The notes under the pieces were generated by a model. The model searched no databases, was not told where the DNA came from, and worked only from the letters and a program-made list of their open reading frames with translations. This document shows positions 1 through 8,846 of a stretch of DNA of 62,400 nt, one piece after another; the stretch's first letter is position 1, and the number at the start of each line of letters is the position of its first letter. The translations under genes were made by a program, and so were the position numbers. Origin of the DNA: an uncultured Bacteroidales bacterium (GTDB lineage Bacteria; Bacteroidota; Bacteroidia; Bacteroidales; Bacteroidaceae); contig CADBXL010000021.1 of NCBI GenBank assembly GCA_902798615.1, forward strand, positions 1 through 62,400. The letters are read 5' to 3'.

Positions 1-389
1 AGGAGAGTGCCCTCAGAACCCAGACCCTCTCCCCGCTCCCCCTGTATAGGGGGAGAGCCGGAACCCAATGGAAGTCCCCCTATGCAGGGGGATTTAGAGG
101 GTCTTTGCACTATCGCCCAATATGTCTTGTGAACATCTCCCACACGGAACATCTCATTTAGGCGTGCAAGAGCCTTGCTTGTGCGAGCGAACATCACCAA
201 TCCGCTAACGGGACGGTCAAGGCGATGCACAACGCCAAGGAAAACATTTCCCGGCTTCTGATACTTGACCTTGATATAGTCCTTGACGGTTTCTGACAGA
301 GGAGTATCGCCTGTCTTGTCGCCCTGAACTATCTCGCCAGATTGCTTGCTGACGATAATGATATGGTTGTCTTCGTAAATTGGAGTCAT
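1..389 (-). CDS. RluA-family pseudouridine synthase, N-terminal part (runs off the left edge)
   Basis: The reverse strand reads open from an ATG at 389 to the window edge (about 129 codons). The translation begins MTPIYEDNHIIIVSKQSGE and contains HRLDRPVSG at about residue 70, the signature of RluA-type pseudouridine synthases; the Asp of HRLD is the catalytic residue in the family. These enzymes isomerise uridine in 23S rRNA or tRNA. No S4 domain precedes the catalytic domain, so this is a short RluA form. After HKTYWAIVQ, where the family normally goes on to an EGTL-like motif, about 28 Pro/Gly/Ser-rich residues are inserted, encoded by a palindromic DNA element (22-104). The expected EGTL then follows in the same frame, so the gene seems intact rather than broken. 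The exact member (RluA, RluC, RluD or TruC) cannot be told from this fragment. Confidence 0.85.
   Translation of the reverse strand, partial: MTPIYEDNHIIIVSKQSGEIVQGDKTGDTPLSETVKDYIKVKYQKPGNVFLGVVHRLDRPVSGLVMFARTSKALARLNEMFRVGDVHKTYWAIVQRPSKSPCIGGLPLGSGSPPIQGERGEGLGSEGTL
22..104. repeat. GC-rich palindromic element inside the RluA-type gene
   Basis: The ends AGACCCTCT (22-30) and AGAGGGTCT (96-104) are exact inverted repeats. Between them are two smaller hairpins, TCCCCCTGTATAGGGGGA and TCCCCCTATGCAGGGGGA. It belongs with the GC-rich elements found elsewhere in the window (for example 1107-1150, 21141-21321, 42607-42971). It is read without a stop as part of the minus-strand synthase gene. 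Confidence 0.8.
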
Positions 390-434
390 AGTGGCCTAGA
401 AAGAAAATTCTTTTTCTTGAAATGTATATTTTGT

Positions 435-547
435 GGAAAGTAAATTGTCAGTAAATTACAATCAGTAAATTAAGATTTTTACAATTCTTAGATGCTTATG
501 TCTCAATTATAATTTACTGGATAAAATTTACTGAGAATTTACTTTCT
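435..547. repeat. Iterated-word hairpin (word GTAAATT)
   Basis: This lies in the 300-bp gap between the two divergent genes. The word GTAAATT occurs three times with short spacers at 440-475, and its complement AATTTAC three times at about 511-545, so the stretch can fold into one long imperfect hairpin. Apart from this and the tamB promoter, I see nothing else in 390-690. The same word recurs at 36768-36815. Confidence 0.7.
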
Positions 548-636
548 AACATTAAGCACCAAAGGTGCATTTATGTTAATTTCCTGCAAAGTTACTTGTT
601 TTTGTCGGGATATCAAAGAAAAAAGATGTAAAAGTC

Positions 637-667
637 TTTGCTGTGTGCAAATTTTGCATTATCTTTG
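637..667 (+). promoter_or_regulatory. Bacteroidetes-type promoter for tamB
   Basis: TTTG (637-640), 19 bp, TATCTTTG (660-667) matches the Bacteroidetes -33/-7 consensus (TTTG, 19-21 bp, TAnnTTTG). Transcription should begin near 674, which rules out the in-frame ATG at 643 and supports the ATG at 691 as the tamB start. Confidence 0.75.
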
Positions 668-690
668 TGGGCAAATCAAAGATTATTCTT

Positions 691-3600
691 ATGAATAAAT
701 ACATGAAGTGGGCTATTGGTATAGTACTCACTCCCTTCATCTTAATCGTGCTTCTTGCCGTTGCACTCTATCTTCCACCTATTCAGAACTGGGCGGTAAA
801 GACCATTGCTGCCTATGCTTCTAAGGAGATGGGAATGGAGGTCAGCGTGGAGCGCGTTTGCCTTGTCTTCCCGCTTAATCTCGGTGTGGACGGCGTGAAG
901 GTTATTCAGCCGAATGATTCTTTACCTCAACGCAAGGATACTATAGCCGACTTGAAAAGGGCTGTGGTGGATGTGCAGTTGATGCCTCTTTTTGATAGTC
1001 AGGTGAATATCGACCAGCTTGATATCTATGACCTGAAGATGAATACCGCCAACCTCGTGCATGAGGCGAGGGTGAAAGGTAGAGTAGGGGAGCTGACATT
1101 AAAACCGGCCTCTCCCCCCGCCCTCCCCCGTAGGGAGGGAGCCGCTCCCGCAAAAATTGACCTCGGAAAAGAGACGGTTGCCCTTGCTAAGATTTATCTT
1201 GCTGATGCACATATTGATGTGGCACTCTCAGATACTGTTCCTGAAGATACAACGAAGAGTGAGGTGTTCTGGAAGATAAGTGCTGAGGAACTGGCTATTG
1301 AAAACTCAGATGCTACTATCCACATGCCGGGTGATACGCTTCAGTTTAAGGCTGTGCTTGGTAAGGTGAGTGCAAAGAAGGGATTCTTCGATTTATTCAA
1401 GGGAGAGTATAGTCTTGCATCTTTGGATTGGCAGAAAGGCGCAATATATTATGATAATAACTTTGAGCCTCGCCTTAAAGGACTGGATGCTAATCATATA
1501 GCGCTCAAGAATATCGGGCTGGGCATAGACTCCCTGCGCTTCCTAGCAGCCAAGGATTCTGTGAATGCTATGGAGGTGAGTTTGAGGATAAGGCAATGCC
1601 AGATGATGGAGAAATGCGGTATCGGGGTAAAATCCCTGACGGGAAATCTTGCTATGGATTCCCTTAAACTCACGACCGATTTCGACCTTGCCCTCAATCG
1701 TGATGTTAATGCAGATATTGCAACCTCAACGCTGAAGGCAAATGCCATTGTTGACCTTAACGTGATGGATTCTATCAATCCGGGTAAGGTGTATGTGGAT
1801 GCCGATGCCTCTCTTGGAAGTGAGGATATACTGCTTGGAATGGGTATGGGCGATATGCCGAAACCGTTCATGGATCAATGGCCGAGGAAACCGCTTGCCA
1901 TCAAACTTCTTGCCAGCGGAAATATGAACCGTGTGGATATCAAGAGCGCATACGCACAGCTTCCGGGGGCATTCCTCGTGAAAGCTGACGGATATGCTGA
2001 GAAGTTCATGGATGTCAACAAACTCGTTTCGGATGTTCATCTTGATGCCCAGACCTATAACCTCGATTTCGTGAAGACCATGCTCGACAAGAGTACGGCG
2101 AAAATGATAGGCATACCAGCCGTTCATGCTGTGGCTGATGCGAAGATAAGAGGTCAGATATATGATGTTGATTTCCGCGCTACTGAGGGCAAGGGCTCGG
2201 TAACAGGCAAGGCAAACTATAATGCCAAGGCTGTTGCCTACAAGGCACAGATGAAGGCTAACGGCTTGCATCTGGGGCATTTTGTCAAGGGCATGGGACT
2301 TGGCAGCTTTACTGGTAATGCAGATGTCACGGGTGTGGGAACTGATGTGTTCTCGCCTCGTACAAAGATAAACGCCAAGGCACAGGTAACAGATTTCACC
2401 TACAGCAAGTGGAATCTCAATAAGATGAACCTCAATGCTGATTTGTCGGCAGGAAAGGCTCATGCAACGGTAGTTTCAAGGAATCCGCTTCTTGACGGCA
2501 CTATCGGTTTTGACGCCCTTCTTAGCAAGAACATAGATGCTACGATTACCACGGAACTGAATAAGGCAGACCTTTACCACCTGTATATAGCTGAGGCTCC
2601 GCTTACGGTGGCTGGATGTGCGCATCTTGACATAGCCACCGATATGGATGAGCATTACAAGATGGTGGGTACGCTGAGCGACCTTACCATTATCGACTCT
2701 ACGCAGACGTATCGTCCTGATGATATGGTTATTGACCTTCTTACCCGCAAGGACACTACTCATGCCGTGGCTGATTGCGGCGACTTCCATCTGAGGGCAG
2801 ACCTTAGTGGCGGCTATAAGAAACTGATGAAGGTGTCGGATGTGCTGATGGAGGAGATTAATCGCCAATGGAGCAACCGAATCATTAGTGAGAAGGATAT
2901 ACGTAATAAGTTGCCAAGGGGTAAGGTGTATCTCTCTATGGGTAGGGAGAACCCTGTGGCACGTTCCATGAAGCGTTTCGACATAGGCATCAAGGATATA
3001 TTTGCCGATTTCAATATCTCTCCGGTATCAGGTATCAATGGAGAGATGAGAATTGATACCCTCCAGACGGAGTCTTTGCAGCTTGATAGGATAAAGGCCG
3101 CCATAACATCCGACGCGGAGCAGATGCGATATACCATAGATGTGGAGAACGGCAAGGATAACCCTCAGTATGTGTTCACGGCTCAGGCGAAAGGTTCGTT
3201 GCTGCCTAACGGAACGTCGGTTGACCTTTTCATCGATGATGCCAGAAAGAAGAGAATTCTAGATATTGGCGCGCTTGCTGTGATGGAGGCACGAGGCATA
3301 AGGATAGCCTTGGATGACCGCAAGCATACGTTGGGATATAAGCCGTTTAGCGTGAATGCCGATAACTATGTGCTTCTTGCTCCGAATATGCGAGTTTCGG
3401 CAGACCTCAAGCTGAAAACCTCTGACGGTATGGGTTTGCTCGTTTATACAGACGATGAGAACGTTGAGGCTTTGCAGGATATCACGCTATCTATTCATAG
3501 GCTTAACTTGGCAGAGATAGTTTCCGTAATACCTTACATGCCTCAGATGGGTGGTATCATGGATGGTGACTTCCACGTTATCCAGACGCCTAAGGACCTG

Positions 3601-5505
3601 TCGGTTTCAAGTTCGGTGGAGTTCAAGAATCTCGTCTATGAGAATTGCGGCATGGGTAATATCTCCTCAGAGTTCGTGTATATGCCAATGGAGGACGGTA
3701 CTCACCATATTGACGGAATCCTGTTGAAGGATGGCGTTGAGGTGGCTACTGTTATAGGTGGCTATAATCCAGAGGAGTATGTTGCGGAAGGTGGAGGTAT
3801 TGACCTTGACGTGAACATGCAGAAGTTGCCGTTGAACATAGCCAATGGCTTTGTGCCAGATCAGATTATCGGTCTTGAGGGAACTGGTGAAGGACAGCTC
3901 ACAGTACGTGGTTCTGTTTCAAAGCCAGTTGTTAATGGTGATATCTACCTTCAGGGAGCTTCTCTCATTTCTGTTCCTTATGGCATAACGATGAAATTTG
4001 ATGACGACCCAGTTCGCATCACCAATTCAAAGCTCTTGCTTGAGAATTTCCAGATGTATGCCAATAATGACCAGCCACTCGTGATAATGGGTGATATAGA
4101 CTTCTCCGACCTTGATCATATCAGCCTGAATATGCGTATGCGTGCAAGAGACTTCCTGCTTATAGATGCAAAGGAAACTCGTCGCTCTGAGGCTTACGGC
4201 AAGGGCTATGTTAATTTCTTCGGAAGGATAACTGGCGAATTGTCGGAGTTGAAGGTAAGGGGTAATCTTACCGTACTCTCAAAGAGTAATCTCTACTATA
4301 TACTTCGTGACTCCCCGATCACGACAGATAACCGCCTGAAGGAACTCGTTACCTTTACCGATTTCTCTGACGAGGAACCGTTGACTATTAATCGTCCGGA
4401 GGTGGATGGTATGTCTGTGGATCTCTCTGTAACGGTTCAGAAGGATGCCCATGTTACCTGTTGGCTCAACACCAACCATACAAACTATCTTGACATACTT
4501 GGTGAAGGTGCCCTGAGAATGAAATATCTTGGTGGCGACATCAATATGACAGGCAGATATACTATCTCGACTGGTGAGATGAAATACTCTTTGCCTGTTA
4601 TTCCGTTGAAGACCTTTAAGATAAAGGAAGGCTCGTATATCGAGTTTACTGGTGATATGATGAATCCGCGACTGAGCATCACGGCTCTTGAGGAGAACAA
4701 GACTACCGTTGATTTTGGCGACACCAAGCAGTCTGTTACCTTTAACTGTGGCGTGGTACTTTCCAAGACGCTTCAGGACATGGGACTTGAGTTTGTCATA
4801 GATGCTCTGGATAACTCTACGGTTAGTGACGAACTGAAGACAAAATCCCTTGAGGAACGCGGAAAGCTTGCTGTCACTATGCTCACTACGGGTATGTATC
4901 TCTCAGAGAACAACACTTCGAGCTTCACTATGAACTCGGCACTCAGTTCGTTCTTGCAGCAGGAAATAAATCAGATAGCAGGCTCAGCCCTCCGTACTCT
5001 CGACCTCTCCGTGAATATGGAGAATAACTCTGACGAGACTGGTAAGATGCACACCGACTATACGTTTAAGTTCGCCAAGCGTTTCTGGAACAACCGTCTC
5101 TCTATTGCTATTGGCGGTAAGATTGCCACAGGTCAGGATGCCAGTGGTCAGAACAATACGTTCTTCGATAACGTGGAGCTTCAGTATCGCACTTCTGCAA
5201 CCTCTAATCAATACCTTCAGATGTTCTATAAGGCTAAGGTTTATGACTATCTCGAAGGCTATGCCGATCAGTATGGCGCTGGTTATATGTGGAAACGTAA
5301 GTTGCAGAACTTCAGGGATATCTTCCAGTTCGGAGATAAGGATCTGGAAATGAGGAGGAGGTTAGGAGCTACCCCTAACCCCGTCCCTTCCCCCGTGATG
5401 GGGAAGGGAGCCAGAGACCGACAAGGAGAAGTGAATGGCGTGAAGTTCGGAGTTGATAGTGTAAAAGTGGATAGTGCAAAAGTTAAATTCGAAGGAGTAA
5501 AGTAG
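691..5505 (+). CDS. tamB: Translocation and assembly module protein TamB (DUF490/AsmA-like)
   Basis: A 1604-residue protein with one N-terminal membrane helix (about residues 5-25, IGIVLTPFILIVLLAVALYL), a long beta-rich periplasmic region with AsmA-like stretches, and a C-terminal TamB/DUF490-type domain (roughly residues 1100-1520, including the segment around FKIKEGSYIEFTGDMMNPRL). TamB proteins are anchored in the inner membrane, span the periplasm and work with an Omp85 partner in outer-membrane biogenesis; the partner, tamL, begins 13 bp downstream. The start at 691 is chosen because the promoter overlaps the longer reading frame. Two GC-rich palindromic elements are read in frame: residues about 140-153 (LKPASPPALPRREGAA) and residues about 1557-1577 near the end. 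The last 20 residues are an iterated Val-Lys-Asp tail (VDSVKVDSAKVKF). Both additions look dispensable. Confidence 0.9.
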   Translation: MNKYMKWAIGIVLTPFILIVLLAVALYLPPIQNWAVKTIAAYASKEMGMEVSVERVCLVFPLNLGVDGVKVIQPNDSLPQRKDTIADLKRAVVDVQLMPLFDSQVNIDQLDIYDLKMNTANLVHEARVKGRVGELTLKPASPPALPRREGAAPAKIDLGKETVALAKIYLADAHIDVALSDTVPEDTTKSEVFWKISAEELAIENSDATIHMPGDTLQFKAVLGKVSAKKGFFDLFKGEYSLASLDWQKGAIYYDNNFEPRLKGLDANHIALKNIGLGIDSLRFLAAKDSVNAMEVSLRIRQCQMMEKCGIGVKSLTGNLAMDSLKLTTDFDLALNRDVNADIATSTLKANAIVDLNVMDSINPGKVYVDADASLGSEDILLGMGMGDMPKPFMDQWPRKPLAIKLLASGNMNRVDIKSAYAQLPGAFLVKADGYAEKFMDVNKLVSDVHLDAQTYNLDFVKTMLDKSTAKMIGIPAVHAVADAKIRGQIYDVDFRATEGKGSVTGKANYNAKAVAYKAQMKANGLHLGHFVKGMGLGSFTGNADVTGVGTDVFSPRTKINAKAQVTDFTYSKWNLNKMNLNADLSAGKAHATVVSRNPLLDGTIGFDALLSKNIDATITTELNKADLYHLYIAEAPLTVAGCAHLDIATDMDEHYKMVGTLSDLTIIDSTQTYRPDDMVIDLLTRKDTTHAVADCGDFHLRADLSGGYKKLMKVSDVLMEEINRQWSNRIISEKDIRNKLPRGKVYLSMGRENPVARSMKRFDIGIKDIFADFNISPVSGINGEMRIDTLQTESLQLDRIKAAITSDAEQMRYTIDVENGKDNPQYVFTAQAKGSLLPNGTSVDLFIDDARKKRILDIGALAVMEARGIRIALDDRKHTLGYKPFSVNADNYVLLAPNMRVSADLKLKTSDGMGLLVYTDDENVEALQDITLSIHRLNLAEIVSVIPYMPQMGGIMDGDFHVIQTPKDLSVSSSVEFKNLVYENCGMGNISSEFVYMPMEDGTHHIDGILLKDGVEVATVIGGYNPEEYVAEGGGIDLDVNMQKLPLNIANGFVPDQIIGLEGTGEGQLTVRGSVSKPVVNGDIYLQGASLISVPYGITMKFDDDPVRITNSKLLLENFQMYANNDQPLVIMGDIDFSDLDHISLNMRMRARDFLLIDAKETRRSEAYGKGYVNFFGRITGELSELKVRGNLTVLSKSNLYYILRDSPITTDNRLKELVTFTDFSDEEPLTINRPEVDGMSVDLSVTVQKDAHVTCWLNTNHTNYLDILGEGALRMKYLGGDINMTGRYTISTGEMKYSLPVIPLKTFKIKEGSYIEFTGDMMNPRLSITALEENKTTVDFGDTKQSVTFNCGVVLSKTLQDMGLEFVIDALDNSTVSDELKTKSLEERGKLAVTMLTTGMYLSENNTSSFTMNSALSSFLQQEINQIAGSALRTLDLSVNMENNSDETGKMHTDYTFKFAKRFWNNRLSIAIGGKIATGQDASGQNNTFFDNVELQYRTSATSNQYLQMFYKAKVYDYLEGYADQYGAGYMWKRKLQNFRDIFQFGDKDLEMRRRLGATPNPVPSPVMGKGARDRQGEVNGVKFGVDSVKVDSAKVKFEGVK
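1107..1150. repeat. GC-rich palindromic element read in frame within tamB (N-terminal part)
   Basis: It begins GGCCTCTCCCCCCGCCC and continues through CCGTAGGGAGGGAGCCG, nearly identical to the arm at 42607-42652. It encodes about 15 residues rich in Pro, Ala and Arg. No frame change or stop results. Confidence 0.8.
5360..5420. repeat. GC-rich palindromic element read in frame near the tamB 3' end
   Basis: GGTTAGGAGCTACCCCTAACC forms one hairpin, and CCCTTCCCCCGTGATGGGGAAGGG a second right after it. It encodes about 20 residues (including ATPNPVPSPVMGKG), lying after the conserved TamB domain and before a Val/Lys-rich tail. Confidence 0.7.
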
Positions 5506-5518
5506 ATAGTTGATTCAA

Positions 5519-8005
5519 ATGAATAATATTTGGAAATACATAGAAAGGCTTTTCGCGGCTATTGGTAATGTCGTTCTGCGCCAGCCTCTTGCCCCTTTAC
5601 GGGGAAAGATGCCCGTAGGGCAGAAAGGGGTCGTCCTTCTTTCTTTTTTTGTGTTTGCCTCCTGCTCTACCAACCTTGAGCCTGGCGAACAGCTATTCAC
5701 AGGTTTGAAGCCTATCGACTATCAGAATCATGATAATAGCGACCATTTCACCATGACTCAGGCAGAACTTGAGGCGGCTCTTGCAACTGCCCCTAATGGC
5801 GCTTTGTTCGGCTCTTCATACTATCGCACCATTCCATACGCTCTCTGGATTCATAATGCCTGTGAGGGAAAGGAAGGCGGTGTGGCAAAGTGGATTGGCA
5901 AGACATTCGGTAAAGCTCCTGTTCTGATGGGTAATGTAAACCCTGAGTTGCGAGTGTCTGTTGCTGAGAACGTGCTCCAGAATCATGGCTATTTCCGTGG
6001 AAATGTGGATTATGACATCATCTATGGCAAGGCAAAGACAACGAAGACAGACACCGTGGCACGTCCGCGAACTGCAAAGATTGCCTATACCGTGGATATG
6101 GGTCCGCTATATAAAATTGATACTATAAGCTATCATAATTTCCCGCAGGATGCCATGAATCTTATCCAGTCGTCAAAGCCTGAGATAAAGACTGGCGATG
6201 CCTTTGATGTTGCGGCTCTTGATGCTGAGCGTAATCGTATAGCCGACCTTTTTCATAATAATGGCTATTACTATTATAATCAGTCATATACCTCTTATTT
6301 GGCTGATACCGTCAAAGTTCCTGAAAAGGTGCAGTTACAGGTGCACATGGCTGATTCTCTCCCCGAGGAGGCTACGCAGAAATGGGTTATCGGCAAGGTG
6401 GATGTTAATATCCGTCGTCAGAATCAGGAACAGCTCACAGATACCACCCAGAGACGTAGCGTAACCTTGCATTTCCACGGCAAGAAATCGCCTATCCGTG
6501 GTCGTGTGATACTTGCCGATGTGCGTCTGCGTCCTAAGATGTTCTATTCCCAGTCCAAGTACGAAGAGTCTATGGAGCGACTTCTCGGCAAGGGCGTGTA
6601 TTCCACTTCTACCATAGAGTTTAAGAAAGAACTTAATCCTGACGGAACGGTAAAGACCATGCCTGACAACGAGAAATCGGTTACTCGCGAGGGTGAGGAC
6701 TGTCGTGGTGCGGGAGTTCTTGACATGACTATCAATTGTGTCCTCGACAAACCATACGATGTCACCCTTCAGGCTAACTATCATGGTAACGAGCAAGGCA
6801 GAATGGGACCTGGCGTGAGTCTCGGATTTGCCAAGCGTAACGCCTTCCGTGGCGGTGAGGTACTGGGCTTTAACCTGTCGGGAAACTATGAGTTCCAGAC
6901 TCGTGGCACTAATGAGGATAATAGCGCGAACTATGAGATAAAGGGCGACCTCACGCTTACCTTCCCCCGTTTGCTCGTGCCAAGTTCGCAGAAGAAGCGT
7001 CGTCGCTGGCAAACCACTCCTACCACTATAATAAGTGTGGCTCGTGAGACTATCAACAAGAGCGGTTTCTTCCGCAGGCATATCCTCTCGGCTGAAATGG
7101 CATATACCTTCCAGCCTACAAAGCAGACCGTTCATCAGCTCTCACCATTAATCGTGGAGTATGACCGCCTTGCGGAAGTGTCTGATAACTATAAGGATAA
7201 GGTGGATGAATCGCCTGTTCTGAAGGCTACTCTGAAAGATCATTTCCTTACAAAGATGAAGTATAGCCATAAATATACTTCGCCATCCAATCTCCGCAAT
7301 CCTATCTATGTTTCGGCTACTGTTACTGAGGCTTCCAATCTCCTCACGCTTGGCTATGACCTTCTTGGCATGAAGAAGAAAGAGGCTTTCAAGACTCCTA
7401 TTTCGCGTTTTGTTAAGCTGGATGTGGATTACAGGAAGACATGGATGATAGACGAACACTCGTCTGTTGTGGCTCATGCCCAGTTTGGAATTATGAAATG
7501 CCTGGGCGATTCTGCTACAGCCCCTTATTCCGAGTATTACTATGTGGGTGGTGCCAACTCTCTCAGGGCTTTTGCTGCAAGATCAGTAGGTCCGGGAAGG
7601 TCATACAATCCAAATACGAGATATCATTATGTCAGTAATGTGGGCGATATGAAATGTCTGTTCAATCTTGAATATCGTCCTCGTCTGTTCGGCTCTCTTT
7701 ATGGTGCTGTGTTCTTGGATGCAGGTAATGTGTGGGCATTCGAGAATCAGGAAAGAACGGAGTCTGATCCTGACTACAAGTATCTGGGTAATGGTTTGGA
7801 TCGTAAGTTTAAGGGAAACAAATTCCTTACGGACTTTGCCGTAGGAGCAGGCGTAGGTATCAGATACGACCTTGATTTCTTCGTGCTCAGACTTGATTGG
7901 GGCTTTGTCCTCCATGATCCGAGCAGTCAGAAGAGCGGTTATTTCAATTTCCCTCGTTTCTCCAAAGGTCAATGTCTTAACTTCGCCATTGGATATCCAT
8001 TCTAA
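5519..8005 (+). CDS. tamL: TamL: Omp85/BamA-family outer-membrane lipoprotein
   Basis: An 828-residue protein of the Omp85 superfamily: periplasmic POTRA-like domains in the first half and a 16-stranded-type barrel at the C-terminus. The segment GGANSLRAFAARSVGPG (about residues 675-691) corresponds to the conserved Omp85 loop motif, here in its Bacteroidetes LRAF variant, and the protein ends in an aromatic residue (GYPF) as barrels do. A lipobox FASC places a lipidated Cys at residue 49, typical of the Bacteroidetes TamL form. It should act with TamB, whose gene ends 13 bp upstream, in outer-membrane biogenesis. The n-region before the hydrophobic core is abnormally long because a palindromic element (5591-5632) lies in it. 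ATG at 5519 is used here; ATG at 5609, inside the element, would give an ordinary short signal peptide and is a real alternative. Confidence 0.88.
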   Translation: MNNIWKYIERLFAAIGNVVLRQPLAPLRGKMPVGQKGVVLLSFFVFASCSTNLEPGEQLFTGLKPIDYQNHDNSDHFTMTQAELEAALATAPNGALFGSSYYRTIPYALWIHNACEGKEGGVAKWIGKTFGKAPVLMGNVNPELRVSVAENVLQNHGYFRGNVDYDIIYGKAKTTKTDTVARPRTAKIAYTVDMGPLYKIDTISYHNFPQDAMNLIQSSKPEIKTGDAFDVAALDAERNRIADLFHNNGYYYYNQSYTSYLADTVKVPEKVQLQVHMADSLPEEATQKWVIGKVDVNIRRQNQEQLTDTTQRRSVTLHFHGKKSPIRGRVILADVRLRPKMFYSQSKYEESMERLLGKGVYSTSTIEFKKELNPDGTVKTMPDNEKSVTREGEDCRGAGVLDMTINCVLDKPYDVTLQANYHGNEQGRMGPGVSLGFAKRNAFRGGEVLGFNLSGNYEFQTRGTNEDNSANYEIKGDLTLTFPRLLVPSSQKKRRRWQTTPTTIISVARETINKSGFFRRHILSAEMAYTFQPTKQTVHQLSPLIVEYDRLAEVSDNYKDKVDESPVLKATLKDHFLTKMKYSHKYTSPSNLRNPIYVSATVTEASNLLTLGYDLLGMKKKEAFKTPISRFVKLDVDYRKTWMIDEHSSVVAHAQFGIMKCLGDSATAPYSEYYYVGGANSLRAFAARSVGPGRSYNPNTRYHYVSNVGDMKCLFNLEYRPRLFGSLYGAVFLDAGNVWAFENQERTESDPDYKYLGNGLDRKFKGNKFLTDFAVGAGVGIRYDLDFFVLRLDWGFVLHDPSSQKSGYFNFPRFSKGQCLNFAIGYPF
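5591..5632. repeat. Palindromic element in the tamL signal-peptide n-region
   Basis: GCCCCTTTACGGGG and its relatives GCCCGTAGGGC and AAAGGGGTC form nested inverted repeats. Closest relatives in the window are the arms of 12372-12564 (GATGCCCGTAGGGCAGGTGAGGGG). It is in frame and just upstream of the hydrophobic core VVLLSFFVFASC. Confidence 0.7.
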
Positions 8006-8006
8006 T

Positions 8007-8774
8007 TAATGTGAGTTCGATGACTTGCCCTAAAGACAAACAGCAAGCTTTTTTTTACTGACAATAATTTTTCGCAAAGCTCAGCAAGCTACGCAAGTTC
8101 CCAATCTTACCAATCTTTTACCAATAAAAACACATAAAAATAAATATTATAATTCAAGTTTCGCAAGCTCTGAACTGTTTGGAAGACAGCACTATGCGTA
8201 ACCATAGGCATACTCGACGAAGGAGAGGATGCCCACGGATAGCAAACAACAACTACATTCCCAGCCTGGAAGGCTGTACCTGATTATCTATGTACTGCCC
8301 TCCTCTATGTACTGCCCTCCAGGCAGTTAGGCGGGATTGGCACTATATCCCCGCACATCCTCGTTACACTCGTATGTACGGGGTTACTCATAGTACTGTC
8401 TTCCAGACAGTTCTCAACTTGCGAAACTTGAGTATTATAACGTCAGTTCGACGACTTGCTTCAGCTTGATGAGCCTTAGCGAATAATTCAATGGATGCAT
8501 CTCCGATGCTTGTACTTTACAGAAAATTAATGCGAAATTAATGGGATATTAATGAGAAATTATATGTTTTCGCTCTGCGAACCTACATTAATGATCACAA
8601 ATGACACATTAATGTCGCATTAATTTCTTTTTGTAGTAAGCGGTTTGTTTTCGTCGAGATTTGTCGAAGACCCACTGACCATAGGGAAGTAACTCACGTT
8701 ATTATTGGATTGAAGATTGATAAGATTGGGAACTTGCATAGCTTGATGAGCTTCGGCGAATAATTATTGTCAGT
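8007..8774. repeat. Nested composite of MITE-like palindromic elements
   Basis: The 841-bp gap after tamL holds nested inverted repeats and no convincing gene. Just after the stop codon is TTAATGTGAGTTCGATGA, whose partner AACTCACGTTATT ends at 8702. A second pair of arms about 59 bp long lies at 8057-8115 and 8715-8774 (shared core AAGTTCCCAATCTTA). An inner pair of about 42 bp lies at 8154-8196 and 8389-8430 (CAAGTTTCGCAAG with TGGAAGACAG). Another terminus, TAACGTCAGTTCGACGA, starts at 8438. Between 8524 and 8625 the word ATTAATG is iterated in both orientations. This looks like repeated insertion of small elements into one another. Confidence 0.75.
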
Positions 8775-8846
8775 TTAAGCGCCGTAGGTGCGATATAATT
8801 TCCTATCATGCCGAGAAACATATTTTTTTTTGAGAATTTTATGGAT

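Noticed and set aside
643-690. Longer start for tamB (16 extra residues)
   Set aside because: The -7 element TATCTTTG at 660-667 lies inside this stretch, so it would not be in the mRNA; the membrane helix follows the ATG at 691 as expected.
1726-2463. 245-codon minus-strand frame inside tamB
   Set aside because: Antisense shadow of a gene with strong codon structure; no promoter, no domain, and odd composition (many His, Arg and Ile).
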